A stretch of DNA of 64,000 nucleotides from Mesorhizobium sp. 113-3-3 (GCF_016756495.1 NZ_AP023243.1:248001-312000), one strand, 5' to 3'. Positions 41,621 through 51,072 are shown, counted from the first letter of the stretch. Made by a program: numbers and translations. The notes: a model not told the origin generated them from the sequence alone.

Positions 41621-42895
41621 ATGCCATCTGAATTGGGCCCCCTGCCTGGCGCAAAGCATCAGGCATCCGCATTGAACAGCGCAGGCGCGCAACCGGCTGC
41701 CGGCGAGCCTGAGCGGGCGGCCCAGAGGCGTACGCTGGTCGTGTCGCACGACCCGGGCTTTCCGCCGGCTTCAGGTTCGGACCTGAGAAACTACCGCAAC
41801 GCCGAAGCGGCCGCCAGATTCGGACCGGTCTGCCTGGTTTCGGTCAAGCCGAACAAAGTAAGGAATGTGCCCGATCCATTGATCCGGGTCGAAGCCCTGT
41901 CGATCGAAGGGGAGCCGCGCACGGCCTCCATCGGCTGGTGGCGCTCAAGGGCGGAGAGTCGCATACCGCGTTCCGCCCTGACACGGCTTGAGATGCTCGC
42001 CCGTGAGTTCCGCCCGGACACCATCATTGTCGAGGGCGTCGGCCTGTTCAAGCTGCTGCGGCCCCTGCGGCCGCTGGCGCAGCAGCTCATTCTCGACATG
42101 CACAATGTCGAGTCCGACCTGGCCGGACAGATCAGACGCCTCAGCGCCAGGCGAAGCGCGGCGGCATTCGCCGTCCGGTTCCTCGAGAGAAAGGCACTGT
42201 CCCTCGTCGACAGGGTATGGGTCTGTTCGAAGCTGGATCGCCAGAAGCTGATGACGCTTTTCCGGCCCGAGATCCCGATCGACATTGTTCCCAACGGAAT
42301 CCCGCAAACCGGGGATGGTCTGGGACGCCTGCCGGCCGAGCCGTCGACGGACAACGGCTTTCCGGTGATCGTGTTCATCGGCCATCTCGCCTATCCGCCA
42401 AACGTCGATGCCGCCCAGCGGCTGGCCAGTTTCATACTGCCCCGTATCCGAAACGCCCTGCCGGGTGCCAGACTCGTCCTGGCTGGACGCACGCCGACTC
42501 CGGAGGTGCAGGCATTGGCCGGATTGCCAGGTGTGGAGCTCATCGAAGATCCCGCGGACGTCGCGCCGCTCTTGTCCAGCGCGCATCTCACCATTGTCCC
42601 GCTGACGGCGGGCGGCGGCACACGAATCAAGATCCTTGAAGCCATGGCCGCGGGCGTGCCGGTGGTGGCCACGCCGATCGCGGCCGAAGGTCTGGACCTG
42701 GTCGAAAACGACGAGGTGCTGCTGTCTCAATCCGACGAAACGCTTGCCGAGATGGCCATCGGACTTTGTCTCGATCCCGAACGCAGGGCGCGGCAACGCC
42801 TTCGCGCGCATCAGGCGGTATGGGCAAGGTTCAGCCCGCAAGCGATCCGCGATGCCGTGCGTGACGGGCTTGGACCAAACGGCGCTGCCGGATGA
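41621..42895 (+). CDS. GT4-family glycosyltransferase
   Basis: A 424-aa GT-B glycosyltransferase. The first ~40 residues are low-complexity. The N-terminal domain has TLVVSHDPGFPPASGSDLRN and LILDMHNVESDLAGQIRRL. The donor domain has VIVFIGHLAYPPNVDAAQRL, RLVLAGRTPTPE, and the nucleotide-binding VPLTAGGGTRIKILEAMAAG then VPVVATPIAAEGLD. This resembles sugar transferases of surface polysaccharide loci. Its TGA overlaps the ATG of the next glycosyltransferase (ATGA), so the two form an operon. Confidence 0.87.
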   Translation: MPSELGPLPGAKHQASALNSAGAQPAAGEPERAAQRRTLVVSHDPGFPPASGSDLRNYRNAEAAARFGPVCLVSVKPNKVRNVPDPLIRVEALSIEGEPRTASIGWWRSRAESRIPRSALTRLEMLAREFRPDTIIVEGVGLFKLLRPLRPLAQQLILDMHNVESDLAGQIRRLSARRSAAAFAVRFLERKALSLVDRVWVCSKLDRQKLMTLFRPEIPIDIVPNGIPQTGDGLGRLPAEPSTDNGFPVIVFIGHLAYPPNVDAAQRLASFILPRIRNALPGARLVLAGRTPTPEVQALAGLPGVELIEDPADVAPLLSSAHLTIVPLTAGGGTRIKILEAMAAGVPVVATPIAAEGLDLVENDEVLLSQSDETLAEMAIGLCLDPERRARQRLRAHQAVWARFSPQAIRDAVRDGLGPNGAAG

Positions 42896-44466
42896 TTCCG
42901 GCGATCCTGCACCAGACCTGGAAGGGCGACACCATTCCCGCGCGCTTCCAGGCATATGCCGACAGCTGGAAGCGGCACAATCCGCACTGGACGGTGATGT
43001 TCTGGAGCGACCGGATGCTGCTCGAATTCGTGGCCGAGCACTACCCTGATTTCCTGCCGATGTTCTGCGGCTACACCAAGGGCGTGCAGCGCTCGGATGC
43101 GGCCCGTTACATGCTGCTGCATCATTTTGGCGGCGTCTACGCCGACATCGATTGCGAATGCGTCGCCGCCTTCGATCCGATCATGGACGAAAACCGGATC
43201 GTGCTGTGCAAGGAGCCGGCGTCGCATGCGGCCGTCCAGGCGGATTTCCGGGGCCTGCCCTATCTTCTGTTCAACGGAACAATCGCCAGCCCGCCCGGGC
43301 ATCCCTTCTGGATGCATCTGTTGTCGATGATGCCCGGGCTCGCCGGCGCCAAGGACGTGCTCGACGCGACCGGTCCCTGCCTTTTGACCTCCGCCCATCG
43401 GAGCTACGGCGATCAGGAAGCCTTTGCCATTCATCCTTCCGGCCTGTTTACGCCGGTGACCGCGGCCGGGAGCACGGAGCATGAGGGCGGCGACGAGGCG
43501 GCAGCACTTTCGATCCATCACTGGGCCGGTACATGGTGGATCCCGGAGCCGCCACCGAAATGGACGACCAGGCTGCGCAACCGGGCCTATCGGCTTCGCT
43601 ATCACCTGACGCGCGGGGCGCATATGGATGAGGCCGCGGCGAAAGCCGGCGTCGACAGGGCGGTTCTGGCGGCGGCGCCGCCTTCGGGCCAGAACATCGC
43701 CGTCCTGGTGCCGCTTCGCGACGCCGCCGACCTCATCCAACCCTTTCTCGATGCGCTGGACGGGCTCGACTACCCCAAGGACAGGATCAAGCTGGTCTTC
43801 TGCGAAGGCGACAGCCTGGATGGCAGCTGGGAACGGCTGAAGGCCGCGACCGCGGGACTAGCCGGCAAATATCGCGACATTGTGCTTCTGCAAAGACAGG
43901 TCGGCACCAGGCTCGACAGGGCAAAACGGGCCAAGCCGAAGACGCAACGCGTGAGGCGCGGCGCGATTGCCAAGGTGCGAAATCACCTGATCGATCATGG
44001 GCTGAAGGAAGACGACGACTGGGCGCTGTGGATCGATATCGACGTCTGGCGCTTTCCCGGCGATGTGCTGACCCGGCTGATCGCCACGCGGCATCGCATC
44101 GCGGTGCCCAACTGCGTCAAGACCGCCGGCGGCGACAGCTTCGACCTCAACAGCTTCGTCATCCGGCGGCAGACCAGGGATTATCGCTATTACCGCGAGA
44201 TACGCGGCGGCCTGCACCAGCCTCCCAGGCAGACACCTTACCGATATCACTTGAGCGATGTCAGGCATCTCGACATCATCGGCCTCGATGCGGTCGGCGG
44301 AACCATGCTTCTGGTCGATGCCGCTCTGCATCGCGGCGGCCTTCGCTTCCCCGAACTTCCCTACCGCGACCTGATCGAGACCGAAGCCTTCGGGGTGCTC
44401 GCCAACGATCTCGGCATCCGGCCGGTCGGCCTGCCGAAGCTGGAGATCCTACACGTCCCCTGGTGA
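42892..44466 (+). CDS. GT32-GT62 fusion glycosyltransferase
   Basis: A 524-aa protein joining two transferase domains known mainly from fungal mannan synthesis. Residues 1-about 230 resemble GT32 (OCH1-like DXD): MIPAILHQTWKGDTIPARFQ, GVQRSDAARYMLLHHFGGVY and ADIDCEC, which supplies the DxD. From about residue 262 the second half resembles Anp1/GT62: IAVLVPLRDAADLIQPFLDA, KVRNHLIDHGLKEDDDWALW, and IDIDVWRFPGDVL with another DxD. It ends at LEILHVPW. Both DxD motifs are intact, so both domains may be active. The acceptor is unknown. The last 18 bases overlap the convergent gene. Confidence 0.8.
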   Translation: MIPAILHQTWKGDTIPARFQAYADSWKRHNPHWTVMFWSDRMLLEFVAEHYPDFLPMFCGYTKGVQRSDAARYMLLHHFGGVYADIDCECVAAFDPIMDENRIVLCKEPASHAAVQADFRGLPYLLFNGTIASPPGHPFWMHLLSMMPGLAGAKDVLDATGPCLLTSAHRSYGDQEAFAIHPSGLFTPVTAAGSTEHEGGDEAAALSIHHWAGTWWIPEPPPKWTTRLRNRAYRLRYHLTRGAHMDEAAAKAGVDRAVLAAAPPSGQNIAVLVPLRDAADLIQPFLDALDGLDYPKDRIKLVFCEGDSLDGSWERLKAATAGLAGKYRDIVLLQRQVGTRLDRAKRAKPKTQRVRRGAIAKVRNHLIDHGLKEDDDWALWIDIDVWRFPGDVLTRLIATRHRIAVPNCVKTAGGDSFDLNSFVIRRQTRDYRYYREIRGGLHQPPRQTPYRYHLSDVRHLDIIGLDAVGGTMLLVDAALHRGGLRFPELPYRDLIETEAFGVLANDLGIRPVGLPKLEILHVPW

Positions 44467-45447
44467 AGCGGCAGCTTGCCGAAGTTCCAGCCTGAGGGGC
44501 TCCAGATAGGCCTGTGGCCGCAGACGCCGCCACAGATAGTCCCGCTCCGTCAGATACGCGACCTTGGCGATCCAGCGCCGCGGCGCTTCCGGATCCCTGA
44601 CCTCGCGCCAATCCTCGACAATGATGACCGGCAGGCCTTCGTAGAGAGGGTCGAGCGGCGAGGTCTTGGTCACCACGATGCAGCCGAGATAGAGCAGCTC
44701 CCATGTGCGGTGGCAGTCGAGGCCGTTTCCGGTGGTCGAAAGCACGAGCGGATATTGCGCATACAGCCGCCAGATGCCGCGCTGCGACACACGCCTTTTC
44801 AGGAAGTCCACATGCGGGCATCCGTCCAGCGCATCAAGCAGCTCCCGACGCTGGCTGGAGCCACTGCTGACGCTGAAATCACAGAATATCCTGGGCGGAC
44901 GGCGATCCGCACTGCCTTGCCGGTCGCGCAGGGTCTGCAACTGCCGCACCAGGCCGGCGGGTGTCGCGAAGGAGCGTGGAGTATGGAGGTCCAGCCCGAT
45001 CGGAAACGGCTTGATCCTGGGATGACCGCCATCGCAGTTCTGGCTGTACCAGGACACCAGATAGGGGTTGGCGAGCAGCCGCTCAACGGTGTCCTTCGCC
45101 AGCTCCGACGGAACCGAGGCATCGCCATCGGTCGTCAGCAGGATGAATGGGGCGTTGATGGTCGGCAAGGCGACCCTGGCGAACGTGTCGAGGTCGCAGT
45201 TTCGCCCCTCCCTGGCCAATGTGCTCAGCCGCACCCAGACGATGCCGTGCGCGCCACTATAGTGGTCACGGAAAAAGGCCTCGCTCTGCGTCGATTCGGT
45301 CGGCGCGTTGCGATACCAATCGGGTCCGGCGACGTCGCAGAAGTGGGCGATGCCTTGCGACCATAGCACCGAAGGGACGCCGAGAAATCTCAGCGCCGTG
45401 GAACGGACCGCCTTTTTGAGTTTTGCCCGCCAACGCGACATGCCCAT
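44449..45447 (-). CDS. Exostosin-like (GT47-type) glycosyltransferase
   Basis: A 332-aa protein with a C-terminal region like exostosin/GT47 proteins: RRELLDALDGCPHVDFLKRR, YPLVLSTTGNGLDCHRTWEL, LLYLGCIVVTKTSPLDPLYE and LPVIIVEDWREV. The N-terminal part has PFILLTTDGDASVPSE and IKPFPIGLDLHT. No membrane anchor is clear. It converges on the GT32-GT62 gene with an 18-base overlap. The ATG at 45447 has AGGTG seven bases upstream. The sugar transferred is unknown. Confidence 0.7.
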   Translation of the reverse strand: MGMSRWRAKLKKAVRSTALRFLGVPSVLWSQGIAHFCDVAGPDWYRNAPTESTQSEAFFRDHYSGAHGIVWVRLSTLAREGRNCDLDTFARVALPTINAPFILLTTDGDASVPSELAKDTVERLLANPYLVSWYSQNCDGGHPRIKPFPIGLDLHTPRSFATPAGLVRQLQTLRDRQGSADRRPPRIFCDFSVSSGSSQRRELLDALDGCPHVDFLKRRVSQRGIWRLYAQYPLVLSTTGNGLDCHRTWELLYLGCIVVTKTSPLDPLYEGLPVIIVEDWREVRDPEAPRRWIAKVAYLTERDYLWRRLRPQAYLEPLRLELRQAAASPGDV

Positions 45448-45531
45448 CGGCAACACCTAGCCCAGACGCCGTCGCGGCCGCAATGTCCTGCGGGTCGCGC
45501 AGGCCACGCAAGCCCGGCCCCGGCCGGAGCG

Positions 45532-46107
45532 TCAGTCGTGGAGTTCCCGTGAAATCGGCGGGCCGACCGAAAATCCGGTGAATGTGACCTCGAAACCTTC
45601 GCGCTGCGGCGAACAGCACATCATGCCGACATCGACCGTCTTCGAGATCGGGAAATAGGCGAGCCGCACCGGCTTCCAGTGACCGTCCGAAGCGTCGAGA
45701 TACTGGACGCGGATCGCCTCGCCATGGCGGGTCAGGCGGATGGTGACGCCGTTCGGACCGGCGGGAATGGCCACCAGCGACCAGTCCGATGTGTCGTTGG
45801 TGACGACAACGGAGAAATAGGCAAGGCCGTCGGTGTATTCGATGCCGGCCTTGATCCAGTGCGTTTCGCTGAGCCGGACCATCAGCCCGGCCTGGTCATA
45901 GAGCACCTTGTAGTCGCCTCTGACGGTGACTTCGGCGGTGAAATCGCCCTCGACCGGCCGATGCAGGAAGTGGCCGTTGTCACGCCAGAAGCCGTAGAAG
46001 GTCTCGCGCCAGAAATCGGTCTCCTTGCCGGTGCGCACGCGCACCGACTCGCCTGATATGGCGTGATGCGGCGGCGGGTTCAGCCAGGTCAGGTCCTGCG
46101 ATGTCAT
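45532..46107 (-). CDS. DUF1349 (concanavalin-like) protein
   Basis: A 191-aa cytosolic protein of the DUF1349 family, which has a concanavalin A-like beta-sandwich and is sometimes labelled regulation of enolase protein. Characteristic segments: KETDFWRETFYGFWRDNGHF, YKVLYDQAGLMVRLSETHWI, KAGIEYTDGLAYFSVVVTND and YFPISKTVDVGMMCCSPQRE. Such folds usually bind carbohydrates, but no catalytic function is established. It follows the aldehyde dehydrogenase gene by 48 bases on the same strand, so a role in sugar or sugar-acid use is possible. Confidence 0.8.
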   Translation of the reverse strand: MTSQDLTWLNPPPHHAISGESVRVRTGKETDFWRETFYGFWRDNGHFLHRPVEGDFTAEVTVRGDYKVLYDQAGLMVRLSETHWIKAGIEYTDGLAYFSVVVTNDTSDWSLVAIPAGPNGVTIRLTRHGEAIRVQYLDASDGHWKPVRLAYFPISKTVDVGMMCCSPQREGFEVTFTGFSVGPPISRELHD

Positions 46108-46155
46108 TGCCTCAGCTCCGTGGTGAAAGTTCGCCGGCCCGGGGGCCGGCGCCGA

Positions 46156-47595
46156 TCAGCCTGCGAATGTATAGGCGGTCTTCACCGTGGTGTAGAACTC
46201 CATGGCATAGCGGCCCTGTTCGCGCGGGCCGTAGCTCGAGCCCTTTCGGCCGCCGAAGGGGACATGGAAATCGACGCCCGCCGTCGGCAGGTTAACCATC
46301 ACCATGCCGGCCTCCGAATTGCGCTTGAAGTGGGTGGCGTGCTTGAGGCTCGAGGTGCAGATGCCCGAGGTCAGCCCAAAGGGCGTGTCGTTGGCGACGG
46401 CAAGCGCCTCATCGTAATCCTTGACGCGGATGACGCTGGCGACAGGTCCGAAAATCTCCTCGCGCGAGCTGCGCATGGCGTTGGTGGCTTCGGTCAGCAG
46501 GGCCGGGCTGAGATAGAAGCCCGGCGTCTTGCGGTCGAGTCGTTCGCCGCCGAAGGCGAGCGTGGCGCCTTCCCTGACGCCGATGGCGATGTAATCCTCG
46601 TCCTGCTTCAGCTGGGTCGCGTCGACGACCGGGCCGATCTGGGTCTGCGCGTCGAGCGCGTCGCCGATTACCAGCTTGCCCATCCGCTCCTTGAGCGTAT
46701 CGACGAAACGGTCGTGGATTCCTTCGGTCACGATCAGCCTGGACGAGGCCGTGCAGCGCTGGCCGGTCGAAAAGAAGGCGCCGTTGAGCGCGCAGTCGAC
46801 GGCGACCGCGAGATCGGCGTCGTCAAGCACGACCAGCGGGTTTTTGCCGCCCATTTCGAGCTGGAACTTGCGCATGTGCTCGACGCTTGCGGCGGCGACG
46901 CGTTTTCCCGTGCCGACCGAACCGGTGAAGGTGATGGCGTTGACATCGGGGCTGTCGAGCATCGCCTGGCCGACCACCGAGCCCTTGCCCATGACGAGGT
47001 TGAGCACGCCCTTGGGCAGGCCGGCGCGGTGAAGGATGTCGACGATGGACCAGGCGCTTTCGGGAACAAGTTCGGCGGGCTTGAAGACGATGGTGTTGCC
47101 ATGGGCGAGCGCCGGCGCGATCTTCCAGGCCGGGATGGCGATGGGGAAATTCCACGGCGTGATGATGCCGACCACGCCGACAGCCTCGCGGGTGATCTCG
47201 ACGCCGACGCCCGGCCGCACGCTCGGCACCATTTCTCCGGTCAGGCGCAATGTTTCGCCGGCAAAGAAATCGAATATCTGGGCGGCGCGGATGGTCTCGC
47301 CAATGCCCTCGGCCAGCGTCTTGCCTTCCTCACGCGCCAGATTGCGGCCGATCTCATCCTTGCGCGCCATGATCTCGTCGGATGCCTTCTTCAGCACCGC
47401 ATGGCGCGCCAGAGGACCGGAGCGGGACCATGAAGGAAACGCCGCCTTGGCCGCCGCGATTGCCTGCTTGGCCTGTTCGACGCCAGCCGAGGCATATTCG
47501 CCGACGACATCGCCGGTGTCCGAGGGGTTGATGTTGCGGGAGCCGGCATCGCCGACCCATTCGCCATCGATGAGGTTCTTTCGAAACTGTGCCAT
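46156..47595 (-). CDS. Aldehyde dehydrogenase, alpha-ketoglutarate-semialdehyde type
   Basis: A 479-aa NAD(P)-dependent aldehyde dehydrogenase. The N-terminus FRKNLIDGEWVGDAGSRNIN resembles 2,5-dioxopentanoate (alpha-ketoglutaric semialdehyde) dehydrogenases that finish pentose and sugar-acid breakdown. Motifs: GIITPWNFPIAIPAWKIAPA, cofactor loop FTGSVGTGKRVA, catalytic Glu in LEMGGKNPLVV, catalytic Cys in FFSTGQRCTASSRL, and EEIFGPVASVI. The ATG at 47595 has AGGAAAGA upstream; the upstream extension of the frame lacks family sequence. It is divergent from the TetR regulator. The exact substrate is inferred. Confidence 0.87.
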   Translation of the reverse strand: MAQFRKNLIDGEWVGDAGSRNINPSDTGDVVGEYASAGVEQAKQAIAAAKAAFPSWSRSGPLARHAVLKKASDEIMARKDEIGRNLAREEGKTLAEGIGETIRAAQIFDFFAGETLRLTGEMVPSVRPGVGVEITREAVGVVGIITPWNFPIAIPAWKIAPALAHGNTIVFKPAELVPESAWSIVDILHRAGLPKGVLNLVMGKGSVVGQAMLDSPDVNAITFTGSVGTGKRVAAASVEHMRKFQLEMGGKNPLVVLDDADLAVAVDCALNGAFFSTGQRCTASSRLIVTEGIHDRFVDTLKERMGKLVIGDALDAQTQIGPVVDATQLKQDEDYIAIGVREGATLAFGGERLDRKTPGFYLSPALLTEATNAMRSSREEIFGPVASVIRVKDYDEALAVANDTPFGLTSGICTSSLKHATHFKRNSEAGMVMVNLPTAGVDFHVPFGGRKGSSYGPREQGRYAMEFYTTVKTAYTFAG

Positions 47596-47777
47596 ATCTG
47601 GTCTTTCCTGCTGGTTGGCCGCGCGGCGGCATCCGTGTGAACTGGTATTTGCCAGACAAATGCCTTGCGGGAAAGCACGCACTGGCCGAACAGCCGCGAC
47701 AAAAATCCCCGGACCAACCGTTACAGCCAGCCCGACTGGTATCCGCGGAGCGTTCTTTACGCCCAGGTGAATTGCTC

Positions 47778-47791
47778 TGTACACCTATGTC
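47778..47791. promoter_or_regulatory. Candidate TetR operator, copy 1
   Basis: TGTACACCTATGTC lies between the divergent aldehyde dehydrogenase and TetR genes, 44 bases before the TetR start. On the minus strand it reads GACATAGGTGTACA, matching 12 of 14 bases of the element at 48593-48606. Confidence 0.5.
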
Positions 47792-47835
47792 CATAGCCTT
47801 GATTTGCCTGATGCGGCGTGTCATGCGTCGTACCG

Positions 47836-48495
47836 ATGGCAGCTCTCGAAACGACGACCCAGCGCGCCGGCGTCACCGGCAACATCAAGGCCACGCGTGA
47901 AGACTGGCTGAAGCTGGCGCTTGAGACACTGATCTCGGATGGTGTCGAACGCGTCCGCGTGCTGACGCTGGGCCAGCAGCTCGACGTCTCGCGCTCCAGC
48001 TTCTACTGGTATTTCAAGAGCCGCCAGGATCTGCTCGACCAGTTGCTGGACTATTGGCGGCAGACCAATACGAGGTTCATCGTCGAGCGCGCCTTGCGAC
48101 CTTCCGCGACCGTCATCCGCGGCGTGATGAGCATTTTCGAATGCTGGGTGGATGAAAGGCTGTTCGATCCCCGGCTGGATTTCGCGATCAGGGCCTGGGC
48201 CCGGCGCTCACCCGCCATCAGGCGCGCGCTCGACGAGGCCGACGAAGAGCGCGTCAACGCCATACGCGACATGTTCAAACGGCATGGCTATGAGGACGAG
48301 GACGCATTCGTGCGCGCCCGCGTCCTCTATTTCATGCAGATCGGCTATTACTCGCTCGAGCTCAACGAGCCGATGAGCACCCGTCTCACGCATGTCGCCT
48401 CCTATCTGCGCAGCTTCACCGGCCAGGAGCCTCCGGCAGAAGATGTCGAGGATTTTGCGCGCTACGTCGAGAAGACGCTTTCGGGCAAACGATAG
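47836..48495 (+). CDS. TetR-family transcriptional regulator
   Basis: A 219-aa one-component regulator. The N-terminal helix-turn-helix is VRVLTLGQQLDVSRSSFYWY followed by FKSRQDLLDQLLDYW (about residues 38-73). The C-terminal ligand-binding domain (FECWVDERLFDPRLDFAIRA) is specific to its subfamily. It resembles neither BetI nor known sarcosine regulators closely. The ATG at 47836 is chosen because homology-like sequence starts just after; 47818 is an alternative. Similar 14-base elements before this gene and before the demethylase/sox genes suggest it controls both. Confidence 0.88.
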   Translation: MAALETTTQRAGVTGNIKATREDWLKLALETLISDGVERVRVLTLGQQLDVSRSSFYWYFKSRQDLLDQLLDYWRQTNTRFIVERALRPSATVIRGVMSIFECWVDERLFDPRLDFAIRAWARRSPAIRRALDEADEERVNAIRDMFKRHGYEDEDAFVRARVLYFMQIGYYSLELNEPMSTRLTHVASYLRSFTGQEPPAEDVEDFARYVEKTLSGKR

Positions 48496-48592
48496 ACGCC
48501 AGGCCTTGGCCAGCCTGGCTTCACCGTTGTTCTGTCGACATCCGTAGAGCCAGCTCGCCGACCTGCGCCGAGCTAGACCCTGCAACTTACTA

Positions 48593-48606
48593 GACACATG
48601 TGTACA
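48593..48606. promoter_or_regulatory. Candidate TetR operator, copy 2
   Basis: GACACATGTGTACA contains the perfect palindrome ACACATGTGT (48594-48603). It lies 55 bases before the dehydrogenase start. Immediately downstream are two exact tandem copies of ATGCCGGTAAA (48607-48628). Confidence 0.5.
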
Positions 48607-48660
48607 ATGCCGGTAAAATGCCGGTAAAGTGCCAGTCATGACCGGATGGAGTGCGGCAAG

Positions 48661-51072
48661 ATGAAATCCCAATACAGGGCGATCGTTATCGGCGGCGGCG
48701 TGGTCGGGGCCTCGGTGCTCTATCATCTGGCGAAGTTCGGCTGGAGCGATGTCGCGCTGATCGAACGCGAGGTGCTGACCGCCGGCTCCAGCTGGCACGC
48801 GGCCGGCGGCTTCCACGCGCTGAACGCCGACCCCAACATCGCCGCGCTGCAGGCCTATACGATCGACCTTTTGTCGGAGGTCGAGGCGGAATCGGGCCAG
48901 AACATCGGCATGCACATGACCGGCGGCATCTCGGTCGCGTCGGCGCCGGAACGCTGGGAATGGCTGAAGGCCTCCTACCGCATCTTCCAGACCATGGGCA
49001 TCGACGATGTCCATCTGGTCGGCGTCGACGAGATCAAGCGGCGCTGCCCGATCCTCAACACCGACGGCATGCTGGGCGGCCTCTATGCGGCGCGCGAGGG
49101 CCATATCGACCCCTCTGGCGTAGTCCATGCCTATGCCAAGGCGGCCAGGAAGCGCGGTGCCGAGATCATCGAGCACAACCGCGTGCTGGAGCTCAACCGC
49201 CGCGCCGACGGCAGCTGGGACGTGGTCACCGAGAAAGGCACGGTCATTGCCGAGCACGTCGTCAATGCCGGCGGATTGTGGGCCAAGCAGGTCGGCCGGA
49301 TGGCCGGCATCGACCTGCCGGTATCCCCGATGGAACATCATTACCTGGTCACCGAGGCGCTGCCCGAGATCCAGGCGCTGGACAAGGAATTGCCGCTGAT
49401 CGTCGATCTCGAAGGCTTCACCTACATGCGCCAGGAGCAGAAGGGCCTGCTGCTTGGCATCTACGAGATCAACCACAAGCACTGGAACATGGACGGCGCG
49501 CCGTGGGACTACGGCATCGAGTTGATCCAGGAGGACACCGACCGCATCGCCAACGAGCTGGCGCTCGGCTTCAGCCGCTACCCCTGCCTGGAGAGGGCCG
49601 GCATCAAGCGCTGGGTGAACGGCGCCTTCACCTTCTCGCCGGACGGCAATCCGCTGGTCGGTCCGGTGCGCGGCGTCCCCAACTACTGGGTGGCCTGCGG
49701 CGTCATGGCCGGCTTCCTGCAAGGCGGCGGCGTTGGCAAATCGCTGGCCGAATGGATGATCCACGGCGAACCGGCAGCCGACGTCTACGGCATGGACATC
49801 GCCCGCTATGGCGATTTCGCCTCCAACCGCGAATACATCAAACAGACGACTGGGCAGTTTTATTCGCGCCGCTTCGTCATGAGCTATCCCAACGAGCAAT
49901 TGCCGGCGGGGCGGCCCTTGATGACATCAGGCGCGCATGACGCCATGGACGCCGCCGGCGCCCGCTGGGGCAATTCCTGGGGCATGGAAGTGCCGCTCTA
50001 TTTCGCACCGCAGGGCTTCGTCGAGACACCGACGCTGAAGCGCTCCAACGCCTTCGACATCGTCGGCCAGGAATGCCGCAAGGTGCGCGAAGGCGTCGGC
50101 CTGCTCGATATCACCGCCTTCTCGCGTTATGAGGTCTCTGGACCGCAGGCGGAAGCCTGGCTCGACCGGCTGCTCGCGTGCGCGCTGCCCAAGCCCGGCC
50201 GCGCGAAGCTTGCGCCGATGCTGGGCGAAAACGGCAAGCTCAAGGGCGACCTCACCGTCTTCAACTGGGGTGACGGCTGCTGGTGGATCATGGGGTCCTA
50301 CTATCTGCGGCAATGGCACATGCGCTGGTTCGAACAGCATCTCGGCGACGGCGTCACCGTGCGCGACATTTCGGACGCGGTCGTCGGCTTTTCGCTGGCC
50401 GGCCCCAATGCGCGCCGGCTGCTCGAACGGCTGACGCACCAGGATGTTTCGCACGAAGCCTTCGGCTTCCTCACCTGCAAGACGCTCGATGTCGGCCTGG
50501 TGCGGGCCAAGGTCGGGAGGCTCTCGGTCATCGGCGAACTCGGCTACGAGATCCATTGCGGCGCCAATGAGCATGCCGGGCTGCGTCGCGCGCTGCTTTC
50601 GGCAGGCGGCGACCTCGGCGTCACCGAATACGGCTTTGGCGCGGTCAATTCGCTACGGCTCGAAAAGAGTTTCGGCATCTGGTCGCGCGAGTTCACGCAG
50701 GATTATACGCCTGATGAAACCGGCATGGACCGCTGGATCGCTTTCGACAAGGGCGACTTCATCGGACGGGAGGCCGCGCTGAAAGAGCGGAAGGCCGGCG
50801 CCAGGCGAACCCTGGTGACGCTCGAGATCGACGCCGGGGATGCCGACGCCAGCGGCTACGAGCCGGTCTGGAGCGGCGGAAAACTTGCCGGATTCGTCAC
50901 CTCGGGCGGCTATGGCCATACAGTCGGCAAAAGCCTTGCCATGGCGCTTGTCGATCGCGATGCGGCCGGCATCGATACCGAGTTGACAACCCACATCGTC
51001 GGCGTCGAAAGAAGTGCGCGCGTCATCGCTTCGTCGCCCTACGATCCGCTGGGCAAGGCGATGCGGGCATGA
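48661..51072 (+). CDS. Dimethylglycine/sarcosine dehydrogenase-like flavoprotein with GcvT domain
   Basis: An 803-aa two-part enzyme. The N-terminal FAD oxidase domain has AIVIGGGVVGASVLYHLAKF and SSWHAAGGFHALN; the His in WHAAG is the residue that binds FAD covalently in mammalian dimethylglycine and sarcosine dehydrogenases. The C-terminal half is GcvT-like (SRYEVSGPQAEAWLDRLLA, GELGYEIHCGANEHAGL, NSLRLEKSFGIWSREF) and would pass the formaldehyde unit to tetrahydrofolate. GGAG nine bases before the ATG supports the start. It precedes soxBDAG on the same strand, so stepwise demethylation of dimethylglycine to glycine is likely. Confidence 0.88.
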   Translation: MKSQYRAIVIGGGVVGASVLYHLAKFGWSDVALIEREVLTAGSSWHAAGGFHALNADPNIAALQAYTIDLLSEVEAESGQNIGMHMTGGISVASAPERWEWLKASYRIFQTMGIDDVHLVGVDEIKRRCPILNTDGMLGGLYAAREGHIDPSGVVHAYAKAARKRGAEIIEHNRVLELNRRADGSWDVVTEKGTVIAEHVVNAGGLWAKQVGRMAGIDLPVSPMEHHYLVTEALPEIQALDKELPLIVDLEGFTYMRQEQKGLLLGIYEINHKHWNMDGAPWDYGIELIQEDTDRIANELALGFSRYPCLERAGIKRWVNGAFTFSPDGNPLVGPVRGVPNYWVACGVMAGFLQGGGVGKSLAEWMIHGEPAADVYGMDIARYGDFASNREYIKQTTGQFYSRRFVMSYPNEQLPAGRPLMTSGAHDAMDAAGARWGNSWGMEVPLYFAPQGFVETPTLKRSNAFDIVGQECRKVREGVGLLDITAFSRYEVSGPQAEAWLDRLLACALPKPGRAKLAPMLGENGKLKGDLTVFNWGDGCWWIMGSYYLRQWHMRWFEQHLGDGVTVRDISDAVVGFSLAGPNARRLLERLTHQDVSHEAFGFLTCKTLDVGLVRAKVGRLSVIGELGYEIHCGANEHAGLRRALLSAGGDLGVTEYGFGAVNSLRLEKSFGIWSREFTQDYTPDETGMDRWIAFDKGDFIGREAALKERKAGARRTLVTLEIDAGDADASGYEPVWSGGKLAGFVTSGGYGHTVGKSLAMALVDRDAAGIDTELTTHIVGVERSARVIASSPYDPLGKAMRA

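Noticed and set aside
48607..48628. Two tandem ATGCCGGTAAA copies as a possible repeat array
   Set aside because: Only two copies are present; too short to call an array and probably part of the promoter region.
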